64,000 bases of DNA from Plazaster borealis (Eukaryota > Echinodermata > Asteroidea > Forcipulatida > Labidiasteridae). The position numbers and the translations under genes are program-made. Shown here piece after piece: positions 1 through 13,341 of the stretch. The notes below the pieces were generated by a model that saw only the letters and a list, made by a program, of their open reading frames with translations, was not told where the DNA came from and ran no database searches. Each line of letters starts with the position of its first letter. Position 1 is the first letter of the stretch. The DNA lies in the NCBI GenBank assembly GCA_021014325.1, contig CM037459.1:18626501-18690500 (forward strand). The letters are read 5' to 3'.

Positions 1-115
1 CTTTTGAAATTACATTTTTACAGCTTAGTTTTATTGTATATATCTACATCTAGGCTATATATAGGATTAAAACAATCGTACGGTTCCAGAAGCCAAAGGT
101 ATACTTTGCCTTTAA
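1..115. repeat. Family B repeat, truncated by window edge
   Basis: Ends AAAGGTATACTTTGCCTTTAA, like the end of the copy at 17260-17620 (AAAGGTATACTTTTCCTTTT). It shares CGGTTCCARAARCCAAAG with that copy. It is probably the end of a non-autonomous DNA element. Confidence 0.55.
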
Positions 116-1517
116 GTCTAGTCGTTGGACCACAACTTTGTTGTTGCTGTGTGTGGTTTCTTGCGTGATGGGACCACAGCAATTCCCATTAGTGTTCTAC
201 AGCCACATTGCTGTCATAAATCACTAATGCACCACAGCGCGTGCCGTGTCGATTGAACAAACGGCTATAAAAAAAGTTTGAGGTGAAAGCTGGAGGCAAA
301 AAAACTTATAAATCTCTCGATATTACTACCATAAATAACTTCTATACGCTTGCTGGAATGGGTAGTTGTAAATTTCATGTTGTCAACAAGCTGTTTTGGT
401 GTGAATGTCGATAGTTAATTCTAAAAATACACATACCGGCCTAACAATAATCCGGGAAATTCGAACAATTTCACAGAGCTTTATGAAGTTTGCACTTTTT
501 GTACAGGATTTGTTATTATTGAAATTTGTCTGATGTTTTTAATCAGAAAGCACACTTATTATAAGAGGCATATAGGCATTAGTACAAATCCTCGAAGATA
601 CCAAAATCATCCTTGCTTATTGCGATAGGCGCATCGGAAAAAACATGTATATAGGCCTTTGTACGATACATACGAACATACACAGAATCCTTGAAAAAAC
701 AAAAACTAGTTAGGGTTTTCGTTTGTGGTTGTTGTTTTTGTTTTGTTCATGATTAAAACCTGAGCGCCTAATGTTAATGAAAGTTTCACGGATTTGTTGT
801 TTGATGGTGTCGTTTTGTGAAACTGGAGGATGGAAAAGAGTCAGCTCTTTCAAAACCCAATGTAGTAATAATGATTGTAAAATGTCATTTATATGCCCAC
901 ATGGAGGGAGGAAAGTCGGTCTTCTTCCTCCGTGATTTGCCTTGCCCGGGACAAGTGCCATTCAAAAACGGTAATACGCTTGGCATTATAATAGTAATAC
1001 TACAACCTATATAACCTGCTGTGTGTTCGTTTGCAAACGAAACACAGGGCGGTTCCTTGTAAAACTACACCTTTTAGGTAACGTGACATGACATTTGATG
1101 ACGTCACTACAGGACCACAAATTGTAGATGTAACACACAAGGTTTCAGCTCCATCGCGCAATTTGTTGGTATATAGATCTTCATGCCATGTGACAAGTGC
1201 CTCGTATTCAAAAACGCTTGGCATTATAGTAACACTACAACTTACATAATAAAACAGTCTGGGTTCGGACTCATAATCTTTAGATATAGCGCAGATGTTC
1301 AACATTCTGGCATATTCTTCCAAGACACATTAAAGTGGGTTATAAATCACACACTATACCAATGCGCTTCAAGTTTGAAAGTTGAGGTAAAACAGACCAG
1401 ACTCAACGGCTGCACTTTTTATTGCTGGTCGTGCACTTGTCTTCTCGTCCAATACCGCAACAAACATTTTTATTAACGACTTGTCCACAAGTCTATTCTT
1501 GCGCGTGTATTCGAACA
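116..1517. other. No gene seen; AT-rich repeat-like sequence
   Basis: No splice-flanked coding segment or recognisable domain. 978-1020 and 1211-1250 share a CTTGGCATTATARTARYACTACAACYTAYATAA-like block, pointing to a diverged local duplication. A TCCTCC/GGAGGAA hairpin motif occurs near 901-935. Confidence 0.4.
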
Positions 1518-1693
1518 TAGGCCCTTTTCGAATCCACGGCTTCGGCTTCGGATTCGGCTCAGGCTAGCTAGGCCCCTCAGTTGTTTTGACTATACGCGTG
1601 CTATGCGTTCAGGGATTCAGACGAGAGAACGGAGCCTGAAGCCGAATCCAAAGCCAAAGCCGTGGACAAAGCCGTGGATTCAAAAAGGGCCTA
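1518..1693. mobile_element. Fold-back MITE with GGCC ends at TA
   Basis: Starts TAGGCCCTTTTCGAATCCAC and ends with its near-complement. Both arms carry CACGGCTT and GGATTCGGCT blocks. The ends read TA-GGCCC...GGGCC-TA, consistent with a TA target. There is no coding capacity. Confidence 0.75.
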
Positions 1694-2459
1694 TATACAT
1701 TTGGGAACATCGGATTCCCGTACTTGTAGAAAGTCTGAAAGAAACAAAATGGTGGTTTAAAAAACATTAAGAGCCAAAATGATCATATCCACAAAGTGAA
1801 AGGTTCGACCGCAAAACACATTTTTACCTGTCTCCCTCTATGAATTTGTTCACATGAGGTTAGTTTTACGTTAGGACAGTGTTTCTTGAAAACTCACTGA
1901 GCTTTTGGTTTGGAGGAATAGTCCCCTCGCCAATGCTCCTCATAAATGCAATGGCGACTGATGACGTCCGTACTGGGGACGTTAAACTAGTTCATTGGTT
2001 AGGCGAAATCAGACCACGGGCGATGTCAAGATCAATCGTCAACTCAATGACATCTGAAAATGTTCCAGATACTTAGGTGTAATATCGTATGTCAATTTGT
2101 CATATTATCGTGATGTCTCTTTGCTTTCATCTGATGTGAACCGTGGGTTGACTTTTGCGACCATTAATTGATTGCAATAAGTTCAATTACAGATTCAACC
2201 TCTCAGTTCAGGTTAGGCTTGTTTTGAGCAAATGAAGAAGAAACGTGTCGCCATGTTGATCATCTTCTTTTATGACAACCTGCACTGGAATGCTTTGTAG
2301 TATATGTCTATCTGTAGAGAATACCTGTATGGCAAGAACCTTGTAATGGTTTGACCTATTTCGAAATATTATTGTCAACTCTATATAGTTAAGGTGTTTA
2401 CATTACATTTTATTTAAAATATCAAGTGGTGAACCACAAGGGAAACTGATTGGGTAAAT

Positions 2460-2600
2460 ATATAAATCAATTTGGGGGTAAACAAAGAGAAATTGACTAC
2501 AATGAGACCTGAACCTGCGACCTCCGGATTTACGTGCTGGTGCTCTAAAGTAAGCCTGAAGCAGGGGCACATTGTCCACGAAGGTATCTCATTTCGACCT
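2460..2600 (-). mobile_element. tRNA-like SINE fragment (family F)
   Basis: On the minus strand it has a box-B-like stretch (GGTCGCAGGTTCAGGTCTCA). Much of it matches 53465-53540 (GAACCTGCGACCTCCGGA shared). It is degraded. Confidence 0.5.
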
Positions 2601-2989
2601 CTACGTGGAGGCGCCCTACCCATGAATCAATATCCATTTGTCATTGGAGTATTTTCTTTATGCAAAAGAAATAAAATAAATCCAGGTCCCAAGGGGTCAC
2701 CGACCTCGGGATATTTTGTCATGTAATTTTTATGAATTAGGAAAAGGTGGACAGCTGAGTTTAAAGAATGCATTCAAACCAGCTGTATAAACAATTCATG
2801 ATCGGTGCGTGGGTTTCCCCTATACAAACTCATATCACTGTTGTCAGTGAAGTAGAACTAGCACTACATGTACATTTTACATGTCTTCTTTTAGTTTACC
2901 CTCGTATACTGCTGCGTACAGACTGAAATTGTTTCTAAGTTTATGGTTCTAGGAATGTTCCAAGGTTTTTTATTGAACGTAATAATCAC

Positions 2990-3570
2990 AGATCAAGATC
3001 ATCTCATTTTGATATATTATTATTGTTAATATTTCTTGTAATGACACCTAGGATGCCTTGTGATCGTCTAACTACCCGGGCAATCACACAGGGTAATTAT
3101 ATTGTTCCCAAACCTAAATGTGAACTTTTTAAAAACAGCTTTAGTTACAGAGCTCCCTCTTTTTTAAATGGTAGGCCTATATCTTTAACTATTCGATCAA
3201 ACTCTTATTCTTCATTTCGGAGTTTGCCGATTGAACTGCTTTCTCACTATTCATTCAACCTTTTCTTTAAACTTTTCATTCAACCGCTTTCCTGTGTTTT
3301 GCCCGGGCTGTTGGCTTGTATATAGTTTATGGTCTGTATTCGGGAGTGTGGGGCACTCATATTTCTTTATTTGTTTTTTTTTCCCTACTTTTTGTGTGAT
3401 TTGCTGTTTGGATGTTTTATTTCGTCCATTTGTCCTTTTTTTGTATTTTTTCTTTGATGTTCTCTTTTCTTTTCTATTATTATGTGAGGGCCCCAAATGA
3501 TCAGCTGTGCTGGATGGGTCACCCTCGTTAAATATGGTTTAAATAAATAAATAAATAAATAAATAAAAGA
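2990..3570 (+). mobile_element. LINE 3'-end fragment
   Basis: A frame at about 3023-3325 reads CELFKNSFSYRAPSFLNGRP then SFRSLPIELLS, typical of the C-terminus of CR1-like LINE reverse transcriptases (YRxPxxWNxLP). It is followed by a UTR and an (AAAT)n tail at 3538-3569. It is 5'-truncated and inactive. Confidence 0.6.
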
Positions 3571-3619
3571 CTGAGACTAGATTTACAAACCTGTAAACAA
3601 GGGTGCTTGCTATGTGAAC

Positions 3620-3852
3620 CAGAAACACCGGGGTTAACTCCCACTCTTCCACTATAAATTTGTACGTGTATACTACCAATCCTAGTACACGGGACCTAGC
3701 TACGGCTTAATGTCCCATCCGAAGGACAAAGCAGTTATGGTGAAGCATCTTGCTCAAGGATACAAGTGTCATGACCGGGACTCGAACCCACACTTTGCTG
3801 GTCAGAAACACCAGAGTCCGGTGCTCTTAACCGCTCGGCCACGACGATACGC
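3620..3852 (-). mobile_element. tRNA-derived SINE
   Basis: Read on the minus strand: GTGGCCGAGCGGTTAAGAGC (box A region) and GGGTTCGAGTCCCGG (box B), then a body (TTCGGATGGGACATTAAGCC) shared with the SINE at 23520-23810. The pol III boxes and body show it is a SINE and not a functional tRNA. Confidence 0.75.
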
Positions 3853-4219
3853 CACAATTTTCTGCAATTTCATTTCCACCCTTCCACTTGCGGTCTACTG
3901 CTGTGTTAGTTGGTGCAATTTCCTTTGCCCTTGGTTTGTATCAATTAAACAAAACAAAATGAACATTTAAATATAGGTTTTTCCCTGTCATTTTCATTAA
4001 ATCAAAGTAATTCAATTTTATTAAAACGAATTATTACCCAATTTGATCAAACGTTTTAGCTACTATTGCATTCAATTTCATGATTTGTTCATTACATGAT
4101 TTCGTTGTTTTCATACGTTTGCACCACGGTAAATAGTGCTGACTAAATCAATGCACCGAGCCTCATTAAACTTTTGAAGGCCCTAAACAAATTCTTTAAA
4201 TGACATATTTGAGGGTCAG

Positions 4220-4415
4220 TGCTTATTATAGGGATTGTTGAAATAAGGTTAAATATTTTAACTTTCGGGTTTTTAATATTGACTCTCAATTTAGGCCTAG
4301 AGTATTTTGGGTGAGCTATATAGCTTTACTAAAAATACCCTAAATTGAGAGTCAAATAATGGACCTTATTTCAGCTGAGGACCCGAAAATATTGGTCCTA
4401 TATTGCTCATTATTC
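4220..4415. mobile_element. Fold-back element with GGCCTA micro-insertion in one arm
   Basis: Inverted arms GACTCTCAATTTA...TATTTT (left about 4280) and its complement (right about 4335-4355), with outer blocks CTTTCGGGT / ACCCGAAAA. The left arm has six extra bases (GGCCTA, 4294-4299) that the right arm lacks. Confidence 0.6.
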
Positions 4416-6973
4416 CTAAGACAACTTTCCCAAGATGGCCACTTTTCTGATGTTTGGAAACCAGCACCCCTGTAGCGTTTTGAGTTTTTCCGTGTGGTGG
4501 TGGACGTATATTATGTTTCATTGGAAAGTCCCCTATAAAATAGAACAGAAATCTGAAGTTTAGATGTCACTGCACATTTGTGTTTTTTATTTCAAAAGAC
4601 TGAGACTAGACTTCTAACCATTTTTGAGTATTTTTGATAATTTATCATTTCGGAGTTGGGGTGCACCCATAGGTGCGTTTCCCGCCAAGGTTTTTCGAAT
4701 ATAGCGGCTGGGTGACGTCAATGCATCATCGACTCTATTCTCGGGAATAAGTTCTTGTGACACGTTTTGTTTTGGCGCGGATCCTGCATGGGGAATACGA
4801 AGCTCCAGGACACGACTTGTCCAGGACAGGAGTGCCAGCCAATACCCACTTTTCCATGTCAACAAGATCATTAAGTTCACTAAGTCAACCTATACAAGTT
4901 TACTTACTGTACTGGTAATATCACATCAAGACGACTTGCAGAAACTAAGATGGTATGTTGACGTGTTAGTTTCAGTAATTCATATTATAGCGAGATGAAT
5001 TATTACGGCAATTCGACTTCTTATGGTTTCAGTTACACTTGTGGACGACAAGTCGTAGTCGCATGAGAGCCCGAACGACTTGTCCACAAGTCTAAGGTTT
5101 AGTAAGTCTTCTGACTTATTCGACATAAAATAAGTTTTAAGGCACCATGGAGCTTTTGTGGGAAGATCACTTTGGGAAATCATGCGTTAAAAAGTGGAGC
5201 CGAAGTTGCAAGAAAGAAACCACTTAGCAAATCCTAATGAAAATGGACAAATTGATTTTGTCCGAACCATGATCAGACCACAATCGAGTACGCTTGCATT
5301 GACTACGTTATTGATTGAGAATCGAACGGACAGACGTCATGAAACACTTGCAGCTTCGATCACTTTAATTCCATCCCGGCTCGACGGTTTTCAGTTTTGT
5401 ATTATCAATTCGCCACGCGTTCAAGTGTTGAGCACCACCACGGCAATTAGCAGTCGGTTTGTTTGTTGATGTCTACGTTGCGCTGGCGGGCATGTTCCTG
5501 TCACTTGAATGTCACATCACTCATTAATGATCAGTGATTCAACTCTGCTCATACTTTTGATTGACACCCTAGAAGTTGACATTAATTATCGTATATTTAC
5601 AACAGCTCAAGGTTGTGGCAATACCCAACATTTTCTTTCTTGGAATACTGGCTCGGTTTTTTTTATCACCTGAAGTATGCGGGAGGTATCTTACGAATGT
5701 ACATCACCTGTTCGCGATCTGAGTGAGAGATTGACAATCTCAGATCTTGAGATTCTCAATGTTTTCGACAAGGGGATTTAAGGATTCTTGAGGAGCTGTG
5801 GTGAGCACTGCATGGTGATGAGGGCTTCAGGTTCACTTGGTTGATTTGTCGTATAGTCTTGGTTCAAGACGTTGTTGTTCACCGCTTGATATCGAGACGA
5901 CAGTTTCACTAAACGGCTCTGCTGGTGGTGTCACAAACATTACCATTAAGAACGTCTTGTACCAAGGATTAATCGATCGATTGTGCAAATGTGCAGACTT
6001 TGGATATTGGAACTACAAACTTGCTATTAATCCCTTTCAATGACGTCACATGCGACTGTTGTCTGTCAATGTTCTGCCATTTTTGGGAGTCATGTATAGG
6101 CCTATAATGCATGCAAAGATGGTGCGTGTCTAACGTCACGCGCATTGCCTAAAATGCTCACTACACATAAGCGCAAACAGTAATCAAAGAGACAAGGAAC
6201 AGAGAAAAACAGCTCAGAAAATGTTTTTAACATGAGGTGTGTTTTGAGAGAGTTTTTGTTGTTGAAAGGTTGAATGGTTTTGTGAGGTTCTGATGTAGAA
6301 AGGTAGCTGGTTTTCCGTGTTGTTCAGCAACAGATAATGATTTGACCCCCTCAAGTGTGATGTGATTTCAATTCTTGAAGAAGATCTTCACTGTCAGATG
6401 GAAGAATATACGGAAAGATGTTGAGCATGTCCAAGATGTAAGTATGGGCTCTCCATCTAGAGCGTTAAAAACCATTAGCATCATCTTATAAATGGTTCTC
6501 TATGATGGCATAAGGAGCCTATGCAGAACTAAACCGACGTGTTTCCCCCTTCAGGATGGTTGTCACGACCACGAGAGCAGTGTTGTTTTGTAAATGTTGG
6601 GGACGTGAGGGTTGTTCTTCTGAAAACTAGGAGCAAACAACCAAGGTTTTTATGAGAAGCACATGCCGGTCATTTGAGTTGTTGGGCCTGCATTATAAAT
6701 CAATGCAACTGCTAGCCTATCTATGATGGATAGTGTGTGTTGATGGGACTAATGGATCAATAGGGGTGGCTGGCCCCTTTTTACAAATCCAAGTTTGTTC
6801 CAAGTTTGCAAAATAATGATGCATATACACTGTTTGAAATATGATCTTGTGCAGCACATTAGGCTGTGCATAATCAAGGGTTTCGAGCCGACAAGCTTCC
6901 TTTATGTATAAAATATCATTGACGTTTTATAATGGAATTTCGCAAATAATATATTTTACGAAGATGTTGATGT
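4416..6973. other. No gene or classified repeat recognised
   Basis: Some short open frames exist (for example 5194-5469) but none has splice-site support, family resemblance or homology I can recognise. 4640-4830 is less AT-rich and contains TGACGTCA-like and GGCGCGG motifs, so a regulatory role is possible but unsupported. Confidence 0.35.
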
Positions 6974-7349
6974 TAAAGGGGCACGTTGCTTTCGGACTGG
7001 GTGCTTTGGGCTATAAAAAGCGTTTGTTTTGAAATTAATATGGTCGGAAAGATTTGTTTAAAGTAGAATAAATAAATTGTTCACATCCCTTGAAAGTGTG
7101 TTGTCTGTGTAATTTCATACCATAACACAGTCCGCAATTTGGAGAACCAAATTGTTGGCTCCACAAATGGCGGACCGTATGTTTCGCTGATTGTATTCCA
7201 AGAGGCAACTTTATGTTTTTTTAATCACCACTCACTAATTACACAACACTTTCATAGGTGTTGTTTGTGCTTGAACAACTCTCGAAAAGGATAAGGAGCA
7301 ATTCCAAACAGTTACACTTTGAGAGATTTGAAGGCAATGTGCCCCTTTA
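6974..7349. mobile_element. Family D non-autonomous DNA element, full copy
   Basis: Ends TAAAGGGGCACGTTGC and GGCAATGTGCCCCTTTA form an inverted pair. The interior (CTATAAAAAGCG, TCGGAAAGAT, CAACACTTTC) shows no ORF. A partial relative lies at 32664-32890. Confidence 0.7.
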
Positions 7350-8247
7350 TACACTATAGAAGAACATGCACGTGTTTTTCAATGCAGTCTTCACAACTTC
7401 AGAACTGATGTTTCTTCCGTTGAGGGTACACACTTTCTGTCTAAGATGTGACCACGTGGACGCTTATAGGTGCAAACATGTGATGCATTGTCACAGATGT
7501 TTCCCACGGGATTCCTTGTACAAATATTGCTTTAGGCCTATACTGTCAACACTTAAAGACGCGTTTCTTGCTCAACCACCCTCCCCCTTTCCGAAAAAAG
7601 AAGATAAATGTCAAAAAAAGTTAACCCCCAATTTTGACTATTGGTCGATAATTTCGTTTATGTGCGGGCCATGACCAAACCAGCCTATATACTGCATGAT
7701 CAGTGTAAATCCCCGTCAGCATTACACTTTAAAACTAAAAAAATAAAAACATCTTTTGAGATCCTCACAAAACCCTCGACTAACAAAACAGTTTCGCCCC
7801 CCCCCCCACACACACACACACCAAAATAAATAAATAAATATCATATTTGATTCAGCTAATCTCCGTAAGTAATAAGTTTGAAAAACACGACCACAAGAGT
7901 TGGGGCCTGGAGGTGAACGACTAAAAATGCGTAGGTGTAATCGGGTACATTCCCCAAATTGCACGGGCGCATTACGGTGGAAATTGTAAACAAGACACAA
8001 CAGACGGGCAGTCACGCAATCCAAAGAGCTCCTGGCAGTGTCCTCGTTGATGTGACAACACTTGGGGTAAACGGTTGTAAATGCATTCATGTCAGCCAAG
8101 ATTGACGATGTCTGAAGAACGTGGCAGCAGAGAGGTGGGCGATGGGCACTCTTTGGTTTAAGGGGGCAAAGGGGTTGACTTGCCTGAAATATTAGATAGA
8201 AAAACACAAGACAACAATTATACCGGGTATTATAAGTCTTTTTTTGG
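7350..8247. other. No gene seen; simple repeats
   Basis: Contains a C-run followed by (CA)n at 7797-7822 and (AAAT)n at 7825-7840. No supported exon on either strand. Confidence 0.4.
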
Positions 8248-8903
8248 CACTGCAAAACAACTGGGGTGTTAAAATTGACACCATGGGTGTTGTCACATAG
8301 ATACCAAATAATAATAACAATTTACACCATAGGGTGTTAAAATAACACTAATTTCTGCCAAAACAATTGCATTTGTGTTATATTAACACTATATGATAGT
8401 TTGATTCTCTCTTGGGTATGTGACAACATCCATTAAACACCCAGTTTGTGCAGCGTGCTTTCTCTGTCCATTTTGTTCTTCTTGCTGTGCCAGAGTTTCC
8501 CCAACTGTTTTGCCCTAATTTGGGAGAGCAGTTCCCCCTCCCCGAGTCGTGTTTCTATGGAATATTAATTAACATTATCTATTAAACAATTAGCGGGACC
8601 ACTCACAAGAGATAAACATAACGCGTTACGTGGTGTTAATGTTTATACATGATAATGCTAATGATGAAGATTTACTAAAACAAAACACTGGTGCCCGCCA
8701 CAGATGTGCACTCAATGAGCTGATTCGCTCGTTATTTTTACGACAGGTATGCAGAGCTATACGAAGATGAGACTCATAGCATCGTGTAAGGGGTTTTGTG
8801 TTACTTTAACACCCTACGATGTTGTTAATTTTGATTCACTCCTCGGTATCGATGTGTCAATACCCATGGTGTCAATTATTCTACCACCCCAGTTTTTGCA
8901 GTG
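8248..8903. mobile_element. CACTGCAAAA-type MITE, compound or nested
   Basis: The left end CACTGCAAAACAACTGGGGT (8248) has two possible right ends: 8438-8457 (ACCCAGTTTGTGCAGCGTG) and 8887-8903 (CCCCAGTTTTTGCAGTG). Subterminal blocks (ACACCATGGGTGTTGTCACA) also recur inverted near both. Either one element is inserted in another or a tandem partial duplication occurred. Confidence 0.65.
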
Positions 8904-9372
8904 TAGATTCGTTTTACCAAAATGAACGAGTAAAAGGACTTTTGACAGGTAAAGCATTCTACTAAGTAAGATAATTTGTGCTGAGCAAATATCGACTCCT
9001 TGCGAAGGACAGGAACCCGCAACTTTGCTCTGTGTTCGGATTGCGGTTCTCCCAATTTGTTGAAGTATTTTCCATCCCACCATATGTTTTTGATTACGGA
9101 GAGTAAGGCCGAAAGGACAGCTGTTGTACTGCATGTCGAATGCGATGATTTATGGTAGCCTATTCCAAATGACACGATATCATACAGTAGGGTATATATA
9201 GAAGACATTTCAATGAAGTCCAAAGGGTCAAAATCGTAAATATGAAATTGTTTCTTAGGCTCTTCATTTTGCCGACAAGGATAACGTGCATAGAGTACAC
9301 ACGGGGACGCAAACCTGCAAGTTGCAGGGTCAAATTTAGGTCAACATTTGAACACACGTGCCTGCGTGATTG

Positions 9373-9662
9373 TTAAAGGGATTGTATACGTTTGATAATT
9401 GGAACCAACTTTTTGTTTCAATCCTATATAGCTGTAGATATATACCATAAAACTAACCTGTGAAAAATTCATTTCGAAATGCCGGTCCTACTGTTTTTGA
9501 GATACAAAATCTGAGAAACGGATTCAAATTGTTGGGGATAAAAAGTGATATCTTTTTCAATAACCGCAATACTTCGAAGTGAACAGTTTCCATCCAAAGC
9601 TGCTGTACTTCTTACCAAGTAAGTTGTTATTGCCATATTACCAAACGTATACAGACCCTTTA
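9373..9662. mobile_element. Family B element
   Basis: Starts TTAAAGGGATTGTATACGTT and ends ACCAAACGTATACAGACCCTTT, an inverted pair. It shares interior blocks with the copy at 20615-21016 (GGGGATAAAAA...ATATCTTTTTC, ACTTCTTACCAAGTAAG). Confidence 0.7.
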
Positions 9663-9699
9663 TTATGGTGTGTGCATTTTTACACTCCATCGGAACCAG

Positions 9700-12600
9700 A
9701 CTCTATGCTTTTTAACGACATCAGTTCTAACTATTTACCATACTACAAATGAGCTAGTACGTTTAAAAGGAATTGCACAACCTTTTTTGGGACGAGTAAA
9801 TTTTTTTAAGTCAATTTGATTGTCAAGAAAAAGAGCAAATTAACCAATACAAATTTCATTATAAAAAGGGCATTTACTGACTGCTAAGGGATTTGTACAG
9901 ACCTACAGAGATAGTTACAGAGGGAAGAGTGAAATATTGGACATGTTGCCGTGGGGAAAGCAAGTCATGACAGGAGACCACGAAAAACAGTCTGGTGCTA
10001 TTATACGCATCATAAAAGGGGGCTTTTTGAAGGACAAGCAAATAAAGCATTATATAGGACAGGAACGCACTCATAATGTTCAAGAAGCTAACAGTTTGTC
10101 AGTTCCAAAGCTCATTCTCTCGTGAGAAACAAGAAGTTTAGGTCAAGCTTTTAAAAAATACTTCAGAGGTGTCATGTAAAGCTCCGTATAGAGGGGGTTG
10201 GGGAAGGTGGGAGGAATGTGAAGGAGCCGCGAGAAGGAAAAGGGATATTGGAAAAGGTGTTGAAAGGGATGGGATATAGAACAAGACGTTGGTAGGAAAT
10301 GATACAAGGATAGCAGTTCAACGCAGAACAGTACAACCGGCGTATAAGTGCGTATAAGCGATTTATGACTTCAGGAAAAAAAGGTCAGGCTCCCTGTGCG
10401 CTGTAATGTAAATAACAATAGGAGGGACCATACTATTTAACACTTCTGGCCAGTTTGGCGTTGTGGGTTTGCGTGGCAGTAATTCAAGCAGGGCTGCTTT
10501 CTGCGCCGTACGATGAAGGTGCAAAGTCCAGAGACTAAACATGTTAAAGTGCAATAAGACCTTGGTACTAAATTACATAAGGCTTGAATGGCACCTAATG
10601 AGGTCATTCAGCAAGAGAAAGATCTACATGTCGCCCTAGGGCAAACAGTTAAAGCAATTGTTCTCATTCTGACGGTTTTTAACAGCCAATTTCTAAAAAA
10701 AGTCAATGCTGGTTAAGAGCCAATTAGATGAGAAATATGCATGCATAGAACTTAACAACAGTCAGTATACACCGTCAAAAAACTTGACCCTCTGAAGAGA
10801 ACAGACGCCACAGTGTGGCCTAATTGTTGCCTTAAATGCCAACGCCCGAAGTGGGGGCTGAAGGGTCGGGGCTGGGGGTCGGCATCTAGTGGACGAATCC
10901 AAGTGTGAGTGGGATGCCAATCATGTTCTGTGTTTGTATTCCAGCCCTGTTTCCTTTTGGGATCCAAAATAGCAGCATGTTTTTGTTTAGGATTCACTTG
11001 TTGTTGTCTTGGAACATGACCAATCCCGCAGCTGAGTTCCAAACACACCTCCCATGAACTCGAGCGAGTTATCAATTCAATAAAAATCTGTCTGTCAATG
11101 GAACTACTAAAACCAATATGCTTTAAAAACCGACTAGCACTGATAGCGGCGGATCTACGGGGGAAAAGCCCCCCCATAAAGTTACTTTCTTTGCTCTCCG
11201 CCCATGTGCCCCCCCCCCCGATGCAATGGCCGAAATTGAATTTAACCCCAAACCATTGCGCCCATGCATTATTGCGTTTACCCTAGCTCAAGAATAACGC
11301 TGGTGTAAGTCTGTCATTATGGTATGTCAATGCTTTTTCAGCAGTACACAATTTCATTATATAGAAATGAATGTTTGCCCCATTAAAGTAAAGCTCCTCC
11401 CCCACCCCCCCCCCCCCCCAATTAACAAATCTGGCGCTACCGCTTGCACTGGTGCCTTTATTCCTAAGGTGCGAACGTTTTAAAAGAGAAGTAGATATAG
11501 AAATGTTCGCGTACAGATCACAAGGTGTGGTCCCCTCATCGATTGTCAAACCATAGAGGTCAGAGAAGATTTCACTGTTGTGAAGGTTAACCTATTCCTC
11601 TGTTAGAATGGACCTACTTGTAGAATACCCTCAAGTGGTTCCATTTTAAGCAGAGGTTTCACTGCATTGGATTTTCATGAAACCATTCTCTGTTTAGATT
11701 CTGAGTTACACATTGTTTTTGAATCTTTCCAAAATACGAACTATTGGTATGCGATACAAACAAAAACAAACGTAAGCCGTGAGGCCTTCAGCTCCGTACA
11801 AATCTGGCCAATTGTTTCATCGTCTGTTGTTTGTCAAATTCGCGCCTTTTATGTGCCGGGCATTCCCTTGAATGTTGTCTGCACTTTACAAGTGCCGTGT
11901 CCTCAAACGGCAGAACAATTTAGAATGTAAGTCAAGATAGCTTATTAACGCACGGCCGGATCACTTTGGTTCTTTTCAAACCTACCTGTTATCAAAACGT
12001 GCTCGGCTTTCTTGTAAATACATCGCCTGGATCTAACCGACGATTTCTGGTGTTCTTTTCATCGCTGTTTACACGAGGTTTTTTTTCTAAGGGATCGTGT
12101 GCTAAATCAGAAACCTATAGTCCTACACTGCTTGCTATCTTTCATAAAATATTTGTGGGTGTTGTGGCGTTTTGTATCAGTGGCCTAGTGTTTTTTTAAA
12201 TGTGAGTTTACAAAGTATTGTCTTCTTTGATGTTCGATTGAACAAGGCTGTATGATAGAACAATGCTCTGAAGTTGAACATGTCATCCATGAAACCATCT
12301 CAACTCCTTCGGAGTAGGCATATCGGCAAAATAATATATACCGAATATACAATCGGAAATACAACTATTCACAACGCTGACATCTTCGTGTTTATCTATT
12401 TTTATTTTTTGGTGAAAGGCAGATGACGTCTATTGTTGACTTTTATTTTAAAATGATGATCCTATAACTTAATAAGGTTTTGGATTAAGTGGAGGCAGTG
12501 GCCTCGTTTAGGAGGAATGTTCCCCTTTCATTTGAGTTCATCATCCGGATGATGGAACCCAATGGTGTGAACAAATGAACAACTGCTGATTAGGCCCAGT

Positions 12601-12964
12601 GACCATAGGATAATCTCAAAACCAATGCCTATGTTAAGCACGGGGAAAAGATCACCTTGGTTTAAGAATGCATTGTCATTCTGAATGGCCGTGGTATGTT
12701 GGTATCCATCATTGTCGTAACCAGTCATTTTTCATTTCGAGCAGGGGGGGGGGCAAAGACATAACTTGGGGGGGGGGCTGTTTACTGTATCAAACCTTTC
12801 ATTGTTGTCCTTCTAGATCTCATGGGGGGGGCAAGGGCTCTGAGCGGGAGGGAGGGGGCTCTGCACTTTACAAATACAAGCAGGTCTCAATAATTGCAAA
12901 GAGCTGGTAGGCCTACGCGAAACAAAATGTCATGTACAGGCCACTGCAGCATGAAGACCTCAGC
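9700..12964. other. No supported gene; one unexplained minus-strand ORF and C-runs
   Basis: A 141-codon frame at 10752-11177 (-) reads like ordinary protein (for example DPKRKQGWNTNTEHDWHPTH) but has no recognised family and no clear splicing, so I do not call it. C-runs occur at 11211-11220 and 11406-11419, and G-runs at 12745-12840. Nothing else recognised. Confidence 0.3.
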
Positions 12965-13277
12965 ATGGGCCAAGTTCGCGCAAGAACTATCGTTGACTAT
13001 AGTTCGACTATTAGTTAGCCAGAACTTTGTCTAGTCGACCGTTGGAAAAAGCCTACTGGGCATGGTTGCGTCGCTGATTATCAATAGCCGTTTACATAGC
13101 ACTGTGCAGAGTGGACCAGTTAAAAGAAAATGATAACGTACGTGAGTCGCCGTCCGGTCGTGTTGACATGACATGACTAAAGAGTCGTTCGCACTTCAAC
13201 TTCTGTGCGCATGCCCTATACGTACGTCACTAAACAACCACTAGTTAACCATTGGTCCTTGCGCGAACTTGGCCATG
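12965..13277. mobile_element. Fold-back MITE
   Basis: Perfect 17-bp inverted ends GGCCAAGTTCGCGCAAG (12968-12984) and CTTGCGCGAACTTGGCC (13258-13274), about 310 bp apart. The inner portions also pair loosely (ACTAGTTA / TAGTTAGCC). No coding capacity. Confidence 0.7.
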
Positions 13278-13315
13278 AATTGTCGCCAAATGGTCCTATA
13301 CAAATATAGTTCTAG

Positions 13316-13341
13316 CACGGAGGAAGGAACCTTCCTCCGTG
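13316..13341. repeat. GGAGGAAGG palindrome
   Basis: CACGGAGGAAGG, two bases, then CCTTCCTCCGTG, a 26-bp palindrome. The core (GGAGGAA...TTCCTCC) recurs near 22749-22768 and 22205-22245. Confidence 0.6.

Noticed and set aside
2472..2726. Frame containing KINPGPKG, resembling a second 2A motif
   Set aside because: No DxE ahead of NPGP, no LINE domains around it, and it overlaps a SINE fragment. Chance match.
3720..3850. Possible true tRNA gene
   Set aside because: The box A/B match is good but cloverleaf stems are imperfect and a SINE body follows; the same holds at 23700 and 34480.
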